From: Heliocidaris erythrogramma
Taxonomy: Eukaryota; Echinodermata; Echinoidea; Camarodonta; Echinometridae
Assembly (NCBI GenBank): GCA_025617745.1
Contig: CM046856.1
Span: forward strand, 42,647,049 to 42,711,048
Length of the DNA: 64,000 bases
Direction: 5' to 3'
The notes under the pieces are model-generated. The model searched no databases and was not told the DNA's origin. It worked only from the letters and a program-made list of their open reading frames with translations. The translations under genes and the position numbers were made by a program. Below, piece after piece: positions 31,931-43,290 of the stretch (position 1 is its first letter; every line of letters begins with the position of its first letter).

Positions 31931-32709
31931 TTCAGTTTATTTATCCAAAGCAGTAAAAACATGTGAAATATATATAAATTTATACAAAGTGGAATATTGC
32001 ATTAACAACAATGACAATAAAAATATAGGAAACAATTACATAGTTACATGGTGAGGAAGGCAGCAGCCAGATAGGAAAAAAACCCTTATAAGTGGCTGAC
32101 CTATACAATGTATAGGATATCTTAAAAATTATTGAACTAAAAACAGTAAAGGGTAAAAACACAAATTCAATAACAAAAGAATAACAAAATACGAACATTG
32201 AGTAAGTAGCATATCGGATGTCTCATTACACATAATGAATTGAGGAGAGATGTTTTGTATCGGAGTTTAAATACATTCAAAGACTTAGAATCACGTATTG
32301 CACATGGTATAGGGAATTCCACAATAAAGGGCCGCTGTAAATAATACTCCGTTGATAAAATGACGTGTGGGTTTTAGGCAGATGAAAATTATTAGCAGAT
32401 CGTGTGCTATAATTATGGAAATAATTATTTAATGAAAATAATTCTACTAGGGAAGAAGGAAGAAGGAGATGCTGGCAGAGATACATGAATATTGCAGACT
32501 GAGACATATACATTTCATTAAAGCGTAATATCTTGATTGATGCAAATAATGGTTGGGTATGGGCAAGAAAAGGAGCATGGGCAACAATTCTTATTGCACG
32601 TTTTTGTAATAATATAAGCCGCTGGATGTGAGTTGCATGAGCATTGCCTCAGGCGGTCATGGCATAATATAAGTGAGGTAAAAAAAAATAGAAGTATTAT
32701 AGGTAGTTC
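31931..32709 (-). mobile_element. CR1/L2-like LINE 3' end inserted in the L1/Tx1-like LINE
   Basis: The minus strand reads GNAHATHIQRLILLQKRAIR, AHAPFLAHTQPLF, then STRSANNFHLPKTHTSF and YSGPLLWNSL, the standard C-terminus of CR1/L2-type RTs, and ends in an A-rich tail at 31931. A TGA stands where a Trp codon is expected before GNAHAT (near 32650). AATTAT borders both sides, a possible short target duplication. Confidence 0.8.
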
Positions 32710-32940
32710 TTTATAAAAAAAATTATCCTTGCCCTTCTGTGCTATATACTAAGGTGATTATGCCTTGTCTCGGTGATGTAGACAACGTTCCTTCTCTAAA
32801 ATAGAAATGTATAGGGAATCTACTAGCAAAGGCCCCAGTTGGTTAAAAAAATTACAAAAATATTGACGTTTATTCCATCATTGCCGGGAGATTTGTTTTT
32901 ACCCTCAGAGATAAGTCTTTTTCACATAGATCATGTTGGT

Positions 32941-33480
32941 TGTGGATAATTTTGGTGTGAAATTTTTGCTTTAAAAACTTACAACTATACTAAAGACTTT
33001 ATAGGTTCTTCTGTTTTATACAAGTCTGAGTAGAATATTTGATATATATATTAATATGCTATTATCCTGCAAAGCTTCATTGATGTAGATATAGTATAGA
33101 GTATATACCGTAACTGGAGTTGCAGCATTTTAAAGTTGGAAGGCCAGGGTGGTGGCGGAAGCGGCGCGGCGCCACGAGTAAAAAATTAATGGAAAATTCA
33201 ATTTTTTGTGTAATTTTGTTAAAAATTTTGATATTTTTTGTCAAAACTAATTTGTCCTATGATTTACATAATTGTGGTACCAAATTAAAGCTAACATACG
33301 CCGCTTCTCTGGTGTTTTTAATTGAAACGGGAGTTTGGCTAAGAAAAAAGTGTCTAAAACTGCAATACTATAATGTTAGGTCAAAATTGGCACTGCCTGT
33401 ACAAAGCCAATAGGGAAATTAAATTGTTTAGTAGTTTTGGGAAAATGTTTTAATGTTTGGGTCAACACTTGGCACAATGA
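32941..33480. other. Intergenic, no gene seen
   Basis: AT-rich DNA. The 97-codon open frame at 33120-33413 has no domain signal. Confidence 0.35.
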
Positions 33481-35195
33481 CTACAATGTTGGTGCGACGC
33501 CCGGACGGACTGCTTTTCCCATTATTTGGACGCAATACTGCACTGTATGTAACCATGCATGGACCTATTATAGAAGTGGAATGTTAATGTGAGCCTTCCT
33601 TTGATCCTATGATCGTCGCCGCCTTCTGATTATTTGCATTTCAATAAGGAAATTCAGATGTTTGGACAATAATGATTGCGTGAGAACATGTTCACTCACT
33701 GACAAAGGAGCAGTTTCCCTCACCTGGGTTTTGTTTAGCTGGTGTGCTTTTTTCAGAATTATGTCTTTGAATCAAAACACTGCTGATGCGGGGAGCAGCA
33801 AAGTTGAAAACCTGGCGTTTTTGTGATCATGAAATTTATTATTACTGATTCGCACACTTTCGCACGCCCATATGACCTTATATAACGATTAGAAGGCCAT
33901 GATCTTTATAAGCCCCGGCCGTGCGTTGTAACTCTGGAGTATTACGAGGAAAATGGTGAAAACGGGATTGTTAATCTCAAACAATCGATCAAAATATAAC
34001 ATCATCTTGTAATATCAACACGTTTTTCAAAATAAAACACACGGAACAGCAATTTCCGATTATAAACCAGAACTGCACATCAATTTTCCATGATTTAAGG
34101 CGATTTCTGCGCATGTATATACATTACTCTTGTCAAATCACTACCTAATCACTACATAATAGCAATGAAGGGATGTTCTTTTGTCTACCAGGGCAATTGT
34201 GGAAGGCAATGAGGAGCTGTATATTTTGTCCGCTTCTTTGTTCGCCATGTTCATATAGTGTTATAAATGAGCCTCAATGCTTGGAATCCAGTTTGCGTAC
34301 ATTACTTGTTGCTATGCCCGGCAAGCTTTCAGGTTGTCAAGAACAACCTTTGTTTGAAAGGTATGCATAAAATTTGTATACATTACCGAAGCGGTCTATT
34401 GGCGGTGCCCTCATGAGATCACAGTGGAGAAGCATGTACATAATGCTATTGAGATGGCTTTGACAAAGACATGTGGTTGAATTAATTTACGAAATGATGA
34501 CTGTCCATTTCTAGTAGGTCCATGATGTAACAGGGATGGGTGCAGGAAAGGGGGGAGTCCCCCCCCCCCCCCCCTCCCTTGCGAAGCGCGAAAGCTCTGA
34601 CGTTTTATAGCAAATGTGAGAGAGAGAGAACGGCTTGTAGCACCTTTCCCCCTTTTTTTAGGCGGAAGGTTAGCTCGACTTCCGGGATGCTTTTCGTATT
34701 TGGACGCAATACTGCATGTAACAGGGGTGGGTGCAGGGAGGGGAAGAGTTTCCCCCTTCCCGCGCGAAAGCTCTCAGACTGACGTTTAAGCAGATTTGAG
34801 AGAAAGATAACGGCTCGTAGCAAACATTTCTTTAGGCGGAAAGTTATAGTTCGACGCCCTGACTGCTCTTCGATTATTATTCGCAATACTGCACTGTAGG
34901 CTATGTAACAGGGGTGGGTGCAGGGAGGGGGAGTCCCCCCTTCCTGCGCAAAGCGCGAAAGCTCTGACGTTTTAATAGCAAATACGAGAGAAAGATAACG
35001 GCTCGTAGCACCTTTTTTAGGCAGAAATTTAGTTCGAAGCCCGGACTGCTTTTCAATCATTTGGATGCAATACTGCACTATAATGTAAGAGGGGTGGGTG
35101 CGGAGAGGGGGAGTTTCCTCCTTCCCACTTTGACATTTCAGCACATTTTGAGAGAAAGATAACTGCTCGTAGCGCCTTTTAGGCTTTTTTCTCTC
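33480..35195. repeat. GC-rich repeat family, inverted cluster, with a fold-back fragment
   Basis: Units with ACAGGGGTGGGTGCAGG, GAGAGAAAGATAACGGCTCG and GGACTGCTTTTC occur at about 34520, 34700, 34890 and 35070, a period of about 180 bp, with an outlier at 33496-33550. They are the reverse complement of units at 18.1-18.5 kb. A fold-back family fragment (copy D) sits at 34140-34400. A T tract follows at 35207-35232. Confidence 0.75.
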
Positions 35196-35232
35196 ACTTT
35201 CCCCCCGTTTTTTTTTTTTTTTTTTTTTTTTT

Positions 35233-35731
35233 ATAGTTTCGGCGCCTGATTACGGCCCAGTCTGACCATGGGGTGTTTTTCAGCTCCAAACTGGTCTGTT
35301 ATCTTGCACTAATTTTCATAGTTTTTTATTGAAAAGTGTGGTAAAATATCTGCCGGTAACCTAACTTGGGAATTAAACGGGCTTACATTTTATTACAGCC
35401 TGCCAAAATACCACACACGCTTGAAATTGAAGCGCCCGGTATAATAGAACGTACCTCCAGTAGCTTGTGGGAGGGGCAGAGGTTCACGTGCCCAGGACGA
35501 CATTTGAAAGCAAAACGCAAAAGAGGGAAAGAGAAGGTGGAGAAAAGGGGTGAAAATAATTATGGTCCTTAAGGATTATGCGCCCAATCTAGGATAAACT
35601 GCATAAGAAATAGTGTTTTAAAATGGTTAACGTGCGAATATACCTTTACAAAGCTCTTTCGCTTTGCTCCCTCGCATAGTTATGTTTATTTCGCGCCCTC
35701 TATATGTAGTTTGTAATCCATGAAATTCTTT
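35233..35731. other. Intergenic, no gene seen
   Basis: No repeat or coding signal is clear. The 68-codon frame at 35366 is unsupported. Confidence 0.35.
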
Positions 35732-36287
35732 TAAAGGAGAATGAACCCCCAAAATAAATGCATTTTAATAAAAGCAGAAAAATTAAAGAAGTGTATCAGT
35801 GAAAGGTTGAGGAAAAGACGGACAAGCATTGAAAATTTGAAATCCTAAAATCGCTAAATGTTTTTGGTGATGCCGAAATTAGCAATGTCTTTATTATGCT
35901 GTCATGTAAATGTGCTATACTTTCCAGTTGCCTTATAAAAATAATGTCAAAATCCACTTTCCTTGAATATCTTAAAAGGTAGTGTTCTTGAATTTATTCC
36001 TCACAATATATTTCAAGCACAATGTTGATAATTCAATTTCTTTGTTTAAGAGCTGAAATCTGATAATTTTCTTATTTATTACCTAGAAAGAGAGGGAGCT
36101 CAAAAACGACATAGCATCTCATTATAGCATAATGAGTATGTTGTCAATTTCATTCAGCGATTTTAGGTTTTTGAAATCTTCTTAACATTTTTTAAATTCT
36201 TTATCCGTTTTTCCTCAAACGTCAGTAATATGATTCTAAGATTTTTCTGCTTCTGGCATACAAGTTTGGGGTTTCATTCTCCTCTAA
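35732..36287. mobile_element. Palindromic MITE with AGGAGAATG ends
   Basis: TTAAAGGAGAATGAACCCCC on the left and GGGGTTTCATTCTCCTCTAA on the right are inverted ends, with TTAA left and CTAA right. Arms pair further at TTGAGGAAAAGACGGA and its partner. A probable TTAA-type MITE with a decayed right duplication. Confidence 0.75.
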
Positions 36288-36370
36288 AGGGTTTTGAAAA
36301 ATCGATGCATAAGTTCCTTTAGTTTATCTCACAATCGGCCTTCTCTCCCCGCCCCGGCCCGCCCCCCCCC

Positions 36371-36467
36371 CCGCGTTGTTGTTGTTGTTGTTGTTCTTCT
36401 TGTCCTTCTTCTTCTTCTTCTTCTTCTTCTTCTTCTTCTTCTTCTTCTTCTTCTTCTTCTTCTTCTA
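36371..36467. repeat. (GTT)n(CTT)n trinucleotide tract
   Basis: Seven or so GTT units run into about 20 CTT/TTC units. The reverse strand shows runs of Glu or Arg codons, without gene support. Confidence 0.9.
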
Positions 36468-37261
36468 AGTTCTTTTTTTCGCGCCATCCCTTTCCCCGTT
36501 TGGGGTTGCGAGCTAATTCTAGGGACCAACTTGGATTTTCCGTTATATTTTTCAATTGATTGCCCATCACTCCCCGCCCCCTCCTTTCCAGGTCTCACAA
36601 CTTGACTGGATTCACCCCACCCCCGGGCCCCCGTGACCTCCTTCGTACATACCTTTTGCTTCGTGGTGCGTGATACGACGCAATTCGTGATGCATGGAAG
36701 TAAATTAATTTCTTTCAGTTTTGATGGTTGGTGTTATTACTTTCTTCATTTCTACAAACCAGTAAGGCCGTGCCAAACCGGAGTTATTGACATGTTATCA
36801 TTTTTTTAAAAGATATTCAAATCAAATATATATGGTACAAATCATTCCTAACAAAATTGTAGACCCTATGGTACAAATCATTCCTATAACAAAATTGTAG
36901 ACCCTACATAATATTCATAACAAAAAGCGGCATTATACATTGATATTTGGCTTAAACATCGGAATGTAAAATTAAAGAATGAAAGTACATTTTCATAAAG
37001 TGTTTAGAAAACATTTTCACATGGTCAAAGAATCATAGTGCCCCGGAAAAGTGCATGCTTGAGAGAACAGTTTTGTCTGCATACTAGTATTCGCCCAGCA
37101 GTCCCATCCCCGCCCCCGGCCCCCCGGAAAGAAAGTAAATAAAATAAAATAAAACTTCAGTCACACAAATACAAAGTACCATGTTATAGATTTCGTCGAT
37201 TTCGTACCAGGCGATTTTCTGTAAATACTCGAATCATTGCTGGTGCGGTATGGATGGTAAT
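36468..37261. other. Intergenic, no gene seen
   Basis: A short direct repeat (ATGGTACAAATCATTCCTA) near 36832 and 36869. No other structure. Confidence 0.35.
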
Positions 37262-38467
37262 TAAAGGAGAATGAAACTCAACAAATATCCATATTAGCTG
37301 ATAATCATGTGGAAAATTGTCAGCCTGTTCAAAATATCTTGAAAATAGTCCCATTTGATTACTCAGTATAACTATACCAGAACAATCTCTCGTAAAGTTA
37401 GCAGATTCCTTGCTAGATATTATCCCATGGGGGCTGCCATTTTTAAAAACTGTCGGATGTCGTATTACTTATTAGTAGGCCTACATGTCCATTTACCTGT
37501 ACACAATTTATTATGATTTATTTATTTCAATTTTATTTCAACACGGTAATAAACATGTTTCAGCCAGTGGCTGTTGTTCGACATGTCCGTGCATATATAC
37601 AATTAAAATGCATTGCACGATGCAACAATTTAAAATATAAATACAATATAGAAATACATATAAACATATGAAATCATCAAAATAGTAATATAAATAAATA
37701 TGGAAATAAAATTACGATTAAAAACACAATAAATTATCATACAAATGGTAAATCAAAACAGTAGACAAAATATACAATAAAAGAATATTTTTACACAATT
37801 AGGTTATATGACAGAATAAAAGTATCATTATTTTGAATGGACATGACAACAAAAAAGGTTTATTATGAGAATGGATATGATGGATATGATGTTGCATAAA
37901 TGAATAGAACTAAAGCCACCGATGCAAAATGGCAGCCATCTTGGTATCCCAGCGTCTCACACAGGTGATATCTATAGAGCAATTGATGTCTTTGTCACTT
38001 CTTTGAAAAATTGACACACCTTTGTCTGACCAAGCCCAAGCAACGTGTGCATGCCAAATCCTGCTTAACAAAAGAAACTGCCCCACCTATGAAACAGCTG
38101 AACCAAATATTTTTACACAATTAGGTTATATGACAGAATAAAAGTATCAATTGAATGGACATGACAACAAAAAAGGTTTATTATGAGAAAAATCCAGTGT
38201 CATGCATTCCACAAGTGATAATGAGTGTCATCGTATAGATCTAGTATACAGGTCAGTGGGTATCACAAATTAACTGTTCTGACATTACTTTGTAAAGAAA
38301 ATGGCAGCCCCCATGGTGTAATGTCTAGCAAGGAAACTGCAACTTTTTAAGACATTGTTCTCCTTCTTAAGCAATCAAATAAGAGTACTTTCAAGATATT
38401 TGTAATAGGCTGACAATTCTCTACAAGATTAGACCTATAGGCTAATGGTTGTTGCCTTTCATTCCCA
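37262..38467. mobile_element. 1.2-kb element with ~190-bp inverted arms, split by a LINE tail
   Basis: GGAGAATGAAACTC...GAAAATTGTCAGCCTG (37265-37326) pairs with AGGCTGACAATTC...CTTTCATTCCC (38406-38467). GATTCCTTGCTAGATATTATC with CCCATGGGGGCTGCCAT (37404-37442) pairs with the complement at 38297-38340. TTAA precedes the left end. The middle holds LINE sequence and an 83-bp direct repeat (37787-37870, 38105-38187). Confidence 0.75.
37505..37800 (-). mobile_element. CR1-like LINE 3' tail, minus strand
   Basis: The minus strand reads AACAGCCACTGGCTGAAAC, ACCGTGTTGAAATAAAATTG, then (AAAT)n, closely resembling the tail at 11385-11436. Only 3' UTR is present. Confidence 0.65.
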
Positions 38468-38479
38468 AATTAATGTTTC

Positions 38480-39600
38480 AAGTTGTCGCGCCGAGAAATT
38501 AGACGTAATAACCAGCAGTTTTTGGCAGTGTGATGAGTACGTTCGGGCATTGTGAAACGTAAACAAACTGTACACGTGTCAATTTATTCGTAGTAAACAA
38601 CCCGTTCGTAGCTAGCTACAAGTCCGGACGTCCAAGATCGGAATGCCGTACGGACACAGAGAGAGCAAGCTCGGACAAAATCGATCATTCGTAGGATTCT
38701 CTAAATTGATAAAACCAAGCTAAATCAAGAACAGGAGCTGATCTGAAAATGCCAAAAGATGATTGAACAAGTTAGTCCGAAGGAGAACCGACCTGTTACT
38801 TGTGTTACTGTTAGTGTTACTTCGTCTGTTCGTTGGCTGAGAAAGAAGCTCCGGCCGGCCGCGCGAGCTAACGTAAGTAACGTAGATAGAAGTTCTAACG
38901 TTACTCGTTCGATCTATGCACGGAGCCGAAGCCGGGATAGTACTTTACTAGGCAAGCTCCTTGAATCATTGATCTATGAATATGATGACATGTTGTGTCA
39001 CATCTGCATAGTAAGTTTGCAATTTACGCCTCGTTTCATGAACCCTTCGTATCGCACCTGGCTCGACATGCTCAATCGGCTAGTATAAAGTGATAGGCCT
39101 AACGTTAGTACTAGTAGTAGGCTAACGTTAGGCCTACATTAATCATCATTATCAAATATCACTTTTATCAGTCAATTTCAGTGTATTCTAATTTCTGTTT
39201 AATTTAAATTTTAATGTAACTAAATTACTACTACTATTATTACTAGTACCGTTCTAAGAATGTTCTATTTTCTAATCTAAGTAAGTTCACTACTAGTACT
39301 ACTAACTTAGGCCTACAACAGTTAACTGAACATTACTAACTTTAAGTGTAAGTTTAAATTTAACAACATTGTCATTAATTATGTAATAACTGTGCCTGTG
39401 AATGATCATGTCTCATGATGATCATGATGTGTGACTGTTTGTGAATAATTACAAATTTACAGTCACGAGTCAGTGTGACCATGGCATTGGTCATGTTGGT
39501 TTTTACTGTCACTGTTGCCCCGGGACGCTGCCACAAAGTGGCAGCACTACATGTTCGGGCTGCCGCAGTAACTGTCACTGTAGCTTTATGGTGTGACTGA
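38480..39600 (+). other. Non-repetitive region with CpG-rich core, possible leader exon
   Basis: Around 38560-38960 the DNA is richer in CpG than its surroundings, and a GTAAGT donor-like site lies at 38873. The 109-codon frame at 38759 has no recognisable domain. It could hold an untranslated first exon of VPS13B, whose ATG exon begins with an acceptor, but nothing in the sequence proves it. An AG-rich CTAGTACTAGTAG stretch follows. Confidence 0.2.
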
Positions 39601-39769
39601 CTGTAGGCGTAGCTGTCAATGAGTGTGAGACTGGGTTGGCACAGTCATGACAGTGTCCGTAGGCCAGTACCAGATTGATATTGATAAGCCAAGGAGCTCG
39701 TACAGCTAGCTCTGTGACGAGTAGTGTTTTTAAAAGCTTTATAAAGAGCCTTCCAGGCGAGTGTAGCCT

Positions 39770-41472
39770 TTTGGCTAGGTGGGGGAAAAATGTGAATGAA
39801 TTTTTCCTCCACCAGCTCCTTTTTAGTTTTGCTGTTATGCAATGGAAATTTACTCTTTAGCTTTCTAAATAAAATCAAATATTCAGGACTAGACTGACTC
39901 AAGTAAAACAAAATGACAATTCAGAAATTGATTTTTTTTAGTAACAAAATGATAGTATTAAGTTTATTTATTTACTCACGAGTCGACATCTAAGTTGTTC
40001 TTGCTGAGAAATATTCCAAATATATTTATCACTGGCAAATCGATATTGGATCAATTCCAAATGGCATTAATAGACTAGGCTATATGATATCCACAGAGAT
40101 GAGAAATATTCCAAATATATTTATCACTGGCAAATCGATATTGGATCAATTCCAAATGGCACTAATAGACTATATGATATCCACAGAGATGAGAAATATT
40201 CCAATTAAATTTATCACTGGCAAACAGATATTAGATCGATTCCAAAAGGCAAATAATATATGATATCCAAAGGTACGATGGTTAAATGATAAATAGATAT
40301 TACTCCAATTAAAAGTCCAAGACAACTCGATGAATAAATGTTTCGAGATGACACTAATTAAGCAATATCGCGTCCAAGTACGAAGCTGGAAGTCCAAATG
40401 TCGGAGTTCGTTAAGCTAGACCGAGAGGCGAGACAGACTTGAAGTTAATCCATCAAGCTGAAGAGTTCAAAACGCAACAGAAGCTGGAATTCCAAATGTT
40501 GGAGTCCGCTGAGATCGAGACAAACTTGAAGTTAGTCCATCAAGCTGAAGAGTTCAAAACGCAACAGAAGAATCGTTGACGTTGATCAAGCAGGAAGACG
40601 ACGTGAACCTCGCAGACTGGATTTAGTCTCTAGTTCCAGAACTTCCAGGAATCAGTGAAGAGTAACATTTTGTCGCAAAAATGAAGTTATAAAATGTTCC
40701 TGGTCAACGGCTCAAAAGCTCAGGCGTAGTCACACAATATTCGTGAACAATGTCCATGATAAGCTGTCCCAAAATGTTCTTGCAAGTTGAAGTCACATAA
40801 GTTTCAATGAAGTCATGAAGTACGGTAAGCGGAGGTCCAGAAACAAGTTTGACCACTTTCAGTTTCAATATCGAAATTTCACAACATATTCGAGTTCAAG
40901 CGCAGTCACAAAATATTCGCAGTTTCAAAATATTCGAGCTAACGTAGATATGCTCCACTCGACGGGAACGGTCCTCTGTACTGTTGATAAAAATCAAGAA
41001 CTAGGTCCGTTTTTTAATAGGCGACGACAGTGCGAGAGTCCGAGTCTGAACTGCGCGTAGTGGCTTGTGTCTGCATTGTTGTGGTGTGGTCTGGTCTGGT
41101 CTGGTGAAAAACTAGTTCGAAGGGAAGGCTTTTATACTACGCGCTCGGTTCACAGAAGCCGAAGATCCAGCCAATCAAGAAGCAAGGACGCGCAAGTTCG
41201 GAGTCCAGCCAATCAGAAGTGAGGACGCGGGCAAGACCGTATAGGTACGAAGCCTAAAAATGTCACTACTTGTAAAGTTTGTGTTTGTTTATATACATAA
41301 AAATGCCATTTCTTGCCATTAAATGTAATTCAAATACATTGTAATATACAGCAGAATGTAATTTTAAATAGAAACTCCTTAATAACGATTAAATTGAGGC
41401 ACACCATAGAAAATACAATACATAAGACAAAATATAATTGTCAAAAATATTGAGGCACACCAGAGACGCTAC
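39770..41472 (-). mobile_element. 1.7-kb insertion with 5-bp duplication and its own promoter (possible solo LTR)
   Basis: AGCCT flanks it at 39765-39769 and 41473-41477; removing it restores the arm exactly. On the minus strand it begins GTAGCGTC (TGTAGCGTC if the shared T is counted) and ends CCTAGCCAAA. It contains a promoter with TATAAAAG, no long protein frame, a 95-bp direct repeat (39994-40260, about three copies) and a duplicated AAGCTGAAGAGTTCAAAACG block. A solo LTR or non-autonomous retroelement fits; the 3' end is not the usual CA. Confidence 0.65.
41129..41225 (-). promoter_or_regulatory. Minus-strand pol II core promoter in the insertion
   Basis: On the minus strand TATAAAAG (41136-41129) is preceded by two ATTGG (reverse CCAAT) boxes at about 41175-41171 and 41223-41219, each in the context TCTGATTGGCTGGA or similar. 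CTTCGAACTAG then a CCAGA repeat follow, so transcription would begin near 41100-41105 and run leftward. The spacing is that of a genuine TATA/CCAAT promoter. Confidence 0.6.
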
Positions 41473-41530
41473 AGCCTGCTGTTGCACAGTCCAACCCAGT
41501 CTCACACTTAATAGACGAATAGAGTCATAG

Positions 41531-41774
41531 CAGTCGCGGCTCTACACTGCAATTAACTGCCCAAAAACTGCACAAAACTGCACAAACCGTTTTCCGTGAA
41601 AATTAATATGAAGCATAATATCATCATTTCCTATCTACTCAGAAATTAGATACAAGAATGTGAATTTTCGAGGATTTCTGCTCCTCGCTCAGCGGAGGGC
41701 TTCGATAGCCGTTAGGAATTCAAAAGCTTTGACGACTTTACAAAGAAGTTAATTGGGGTGTAGAGCCGCGCCTG
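41531..41774. mobile_element. 244-bp MITE with ATAG duplication
   Basis: Ends CAGTCGCGGCTCTACAC and GTGTAGAGCCGCGCCTG are inverted with one mismatch, bordered by ATAG at 41527-41530 and 41775-41778. It splits the left arm of the surrounding element. Family not identified. Confidence 0.8.
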
Positions 41775-43167
41775 ATAGTACCATCACCGTTGATATGACA
41801 CTCTTGGTCAATTTAAGGGACATTTATAATGGCGCCACCCACTCATGGCTACATTACTATAAAATAGTTGGTATTTTCTGTCGCATGTACTAAAGGTATG
41901 GGGGGAAAATAAGATAAATATTTTAAATACTTGCTTTCAAATTCAGCCCTTAAAAATCTCACTCCTACCTCAAATGGCCGTTAGGAAGAACTTTTGATAT
42001 TTTCAGCAAAATCCAAAGTCAAAATCTGGTCCAAAACTGGAGAAATCCCCACCGATTTGTTTCGCGATCGCGTGTTGTTTACATACAGATACTGCCGATG
42101 TCTTAGACTAAAATCGGCCAATAAAATTTTTGTCCACGAAGAAACTCGGGATCGCAAGCGCACATCGATCTTTACAATCGCGCACACAGAAAATCTGGAC
42201 TTTTCAGTGTACACCATAGGGACCGAATTTTTAAGGACAAAACTCTGATAGCTCGTTTCGCGAGAATCAACAGTAAATTACGGATTTCATTTTTGGAAAT
42301 ATCTTTTCCAACATCGGTGAGTCAAATTTATTGTATTCCTTGGATATTTTGGGGTCGGTTTTTGTAAATTAAATGCCGATTTTGAGTGAATGTTGGTGAC
42401 TTTTGTGCATTAGTGTTTTAAAAAGTTGAGGTGTATGACTGCCTACATTCTACACACGAAGTATAGGAATGTAGCTTTGAGTGGCGCCACCTACGTTTGC
42501 ATCGTGGCCGAGTTATCCAAGAAAGCTGAATCGATCATAAATATTTGTGTCAATTTTTGCATTAAAAGTAGTCTATGTCTTGTTTTTCAAGGTTATATAA
42601 TGGAAATGTGTAAAACAGTGGCGTTATCGTGAAATAAATCGCCCCTCATTCACTCCTCAGAGTTTCGGTTTATTGCGTACAACGCTTTAGTGACTTCATT
42701 CCACCTCAACTCTGCCGAAACCAATATCACGATTGCAAACGTAGATGGTGCCATTATAAATGTCCCTTAAATTGACCAAGAATATCATATTAACGGTGAT
42801 GGGTACTATGACTCCATTCGTCTATTTAAGTGTGAGACTGGGTTGGACTGTGCAACAGCAGGCTACACTCGCCTGGAAGGCTCTTTGTAGAGTTTTAAAA
42901 AAAGCTTTTAAAAACACTACTCGTCACAGAGCTAGCTGTACGAGCTCCTTGGCTTATCAATATCAATCTGGTACTGGCCTACGGAGCTGTACATGGGATC
43001 CATATACTGTGTGTTGAGGCAGATATCAACAAAAAAAACTACATTTAAATATCACCATTTCTCACATACTGTAAGCCATGGAAATCACCCTCGGAGTTTG
43101 CTAAAAAGGTTACCTTCCAGGATTAGATTGTAAAAATGAAATGAATAAAAAAGAAAAAAAAAATTGG

Positions 43168-43290
43168 CAGGTGTGATCATGTTTTTATTACCTTGCATGT
43201 GTGGGACTACACATCCAAGTTAAGATGTGTGTAGTCCCATACATGTATATACAAGTTACACATGCCAGGTAAAAAACCCTGATCACACCT
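43168..43290. repeat. Hairpin of about 120 bp
   Basis: GGCAGGTGTGATCA on the left and TGATCACACCTG on the right, with an inner stem GTGTGGGACTACACATC / GATGTGTGTAGTCCCAT. Probably a small MITE. Confidence 0.65.

Larger units (their letters stand above)
30455..32940 (-). pseudogene. L1/Tx1-like LINE ORF2, broken, with two nested insertions
   Basis: Reading the minus strand from 32890 downward: SPGNDGIN (early RT motif), then beyond an insertion KTGSKALAQRLKTILSSI and HADEVAFIKD, then beyond a second insertion VRQGDPLSPYLFNLAIE, SMYADDMTVF (intact catalytic box) and YNEKMKAMFIG, followed by FALS-type segments near 30500. The frame shifts several times and VRQG is duplicated by a 15-base repeat. 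The order identifies an L1/Tx1-type RT; the copy is inactive. Confidence 0.85.
39656..42985. mobile_element. Long-TIR element split by two later insertions
   Basis: The right arm (42747-42985) is continuous: GGTGCCATTATAAATGTCCC, GTGTGAGACTGGGTTGG, GGCTACACTCGCCTGGAAGG, to GGTACTGGCCTACGGA. Its complement is found on the left in three pieces, 39656-39769, 41473-41530 and 41775-41842, separated by two insertions with their own duplications. The arms are about 240 bp. The body (41843-42746) has no recognised transposase. Confidence 0.8.

Noticed and set aside
36294-36605. Frames with long Leu, Glu or Arg runs
   Set aside because: They translate a CTT/GTT microsatellite and have no supported flanks.
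38759-39088. A 109-codon gene
   Set aside because: No domain is recognised and composition is not clearly coding; kept only as a possible leader-exon region.
41981-42248. Paired frames on both strands in the body of the long-TIR element
   Set aside because: Neither shows transposase motifs (DDE, THAP, BED or HTH), so no gene is called.
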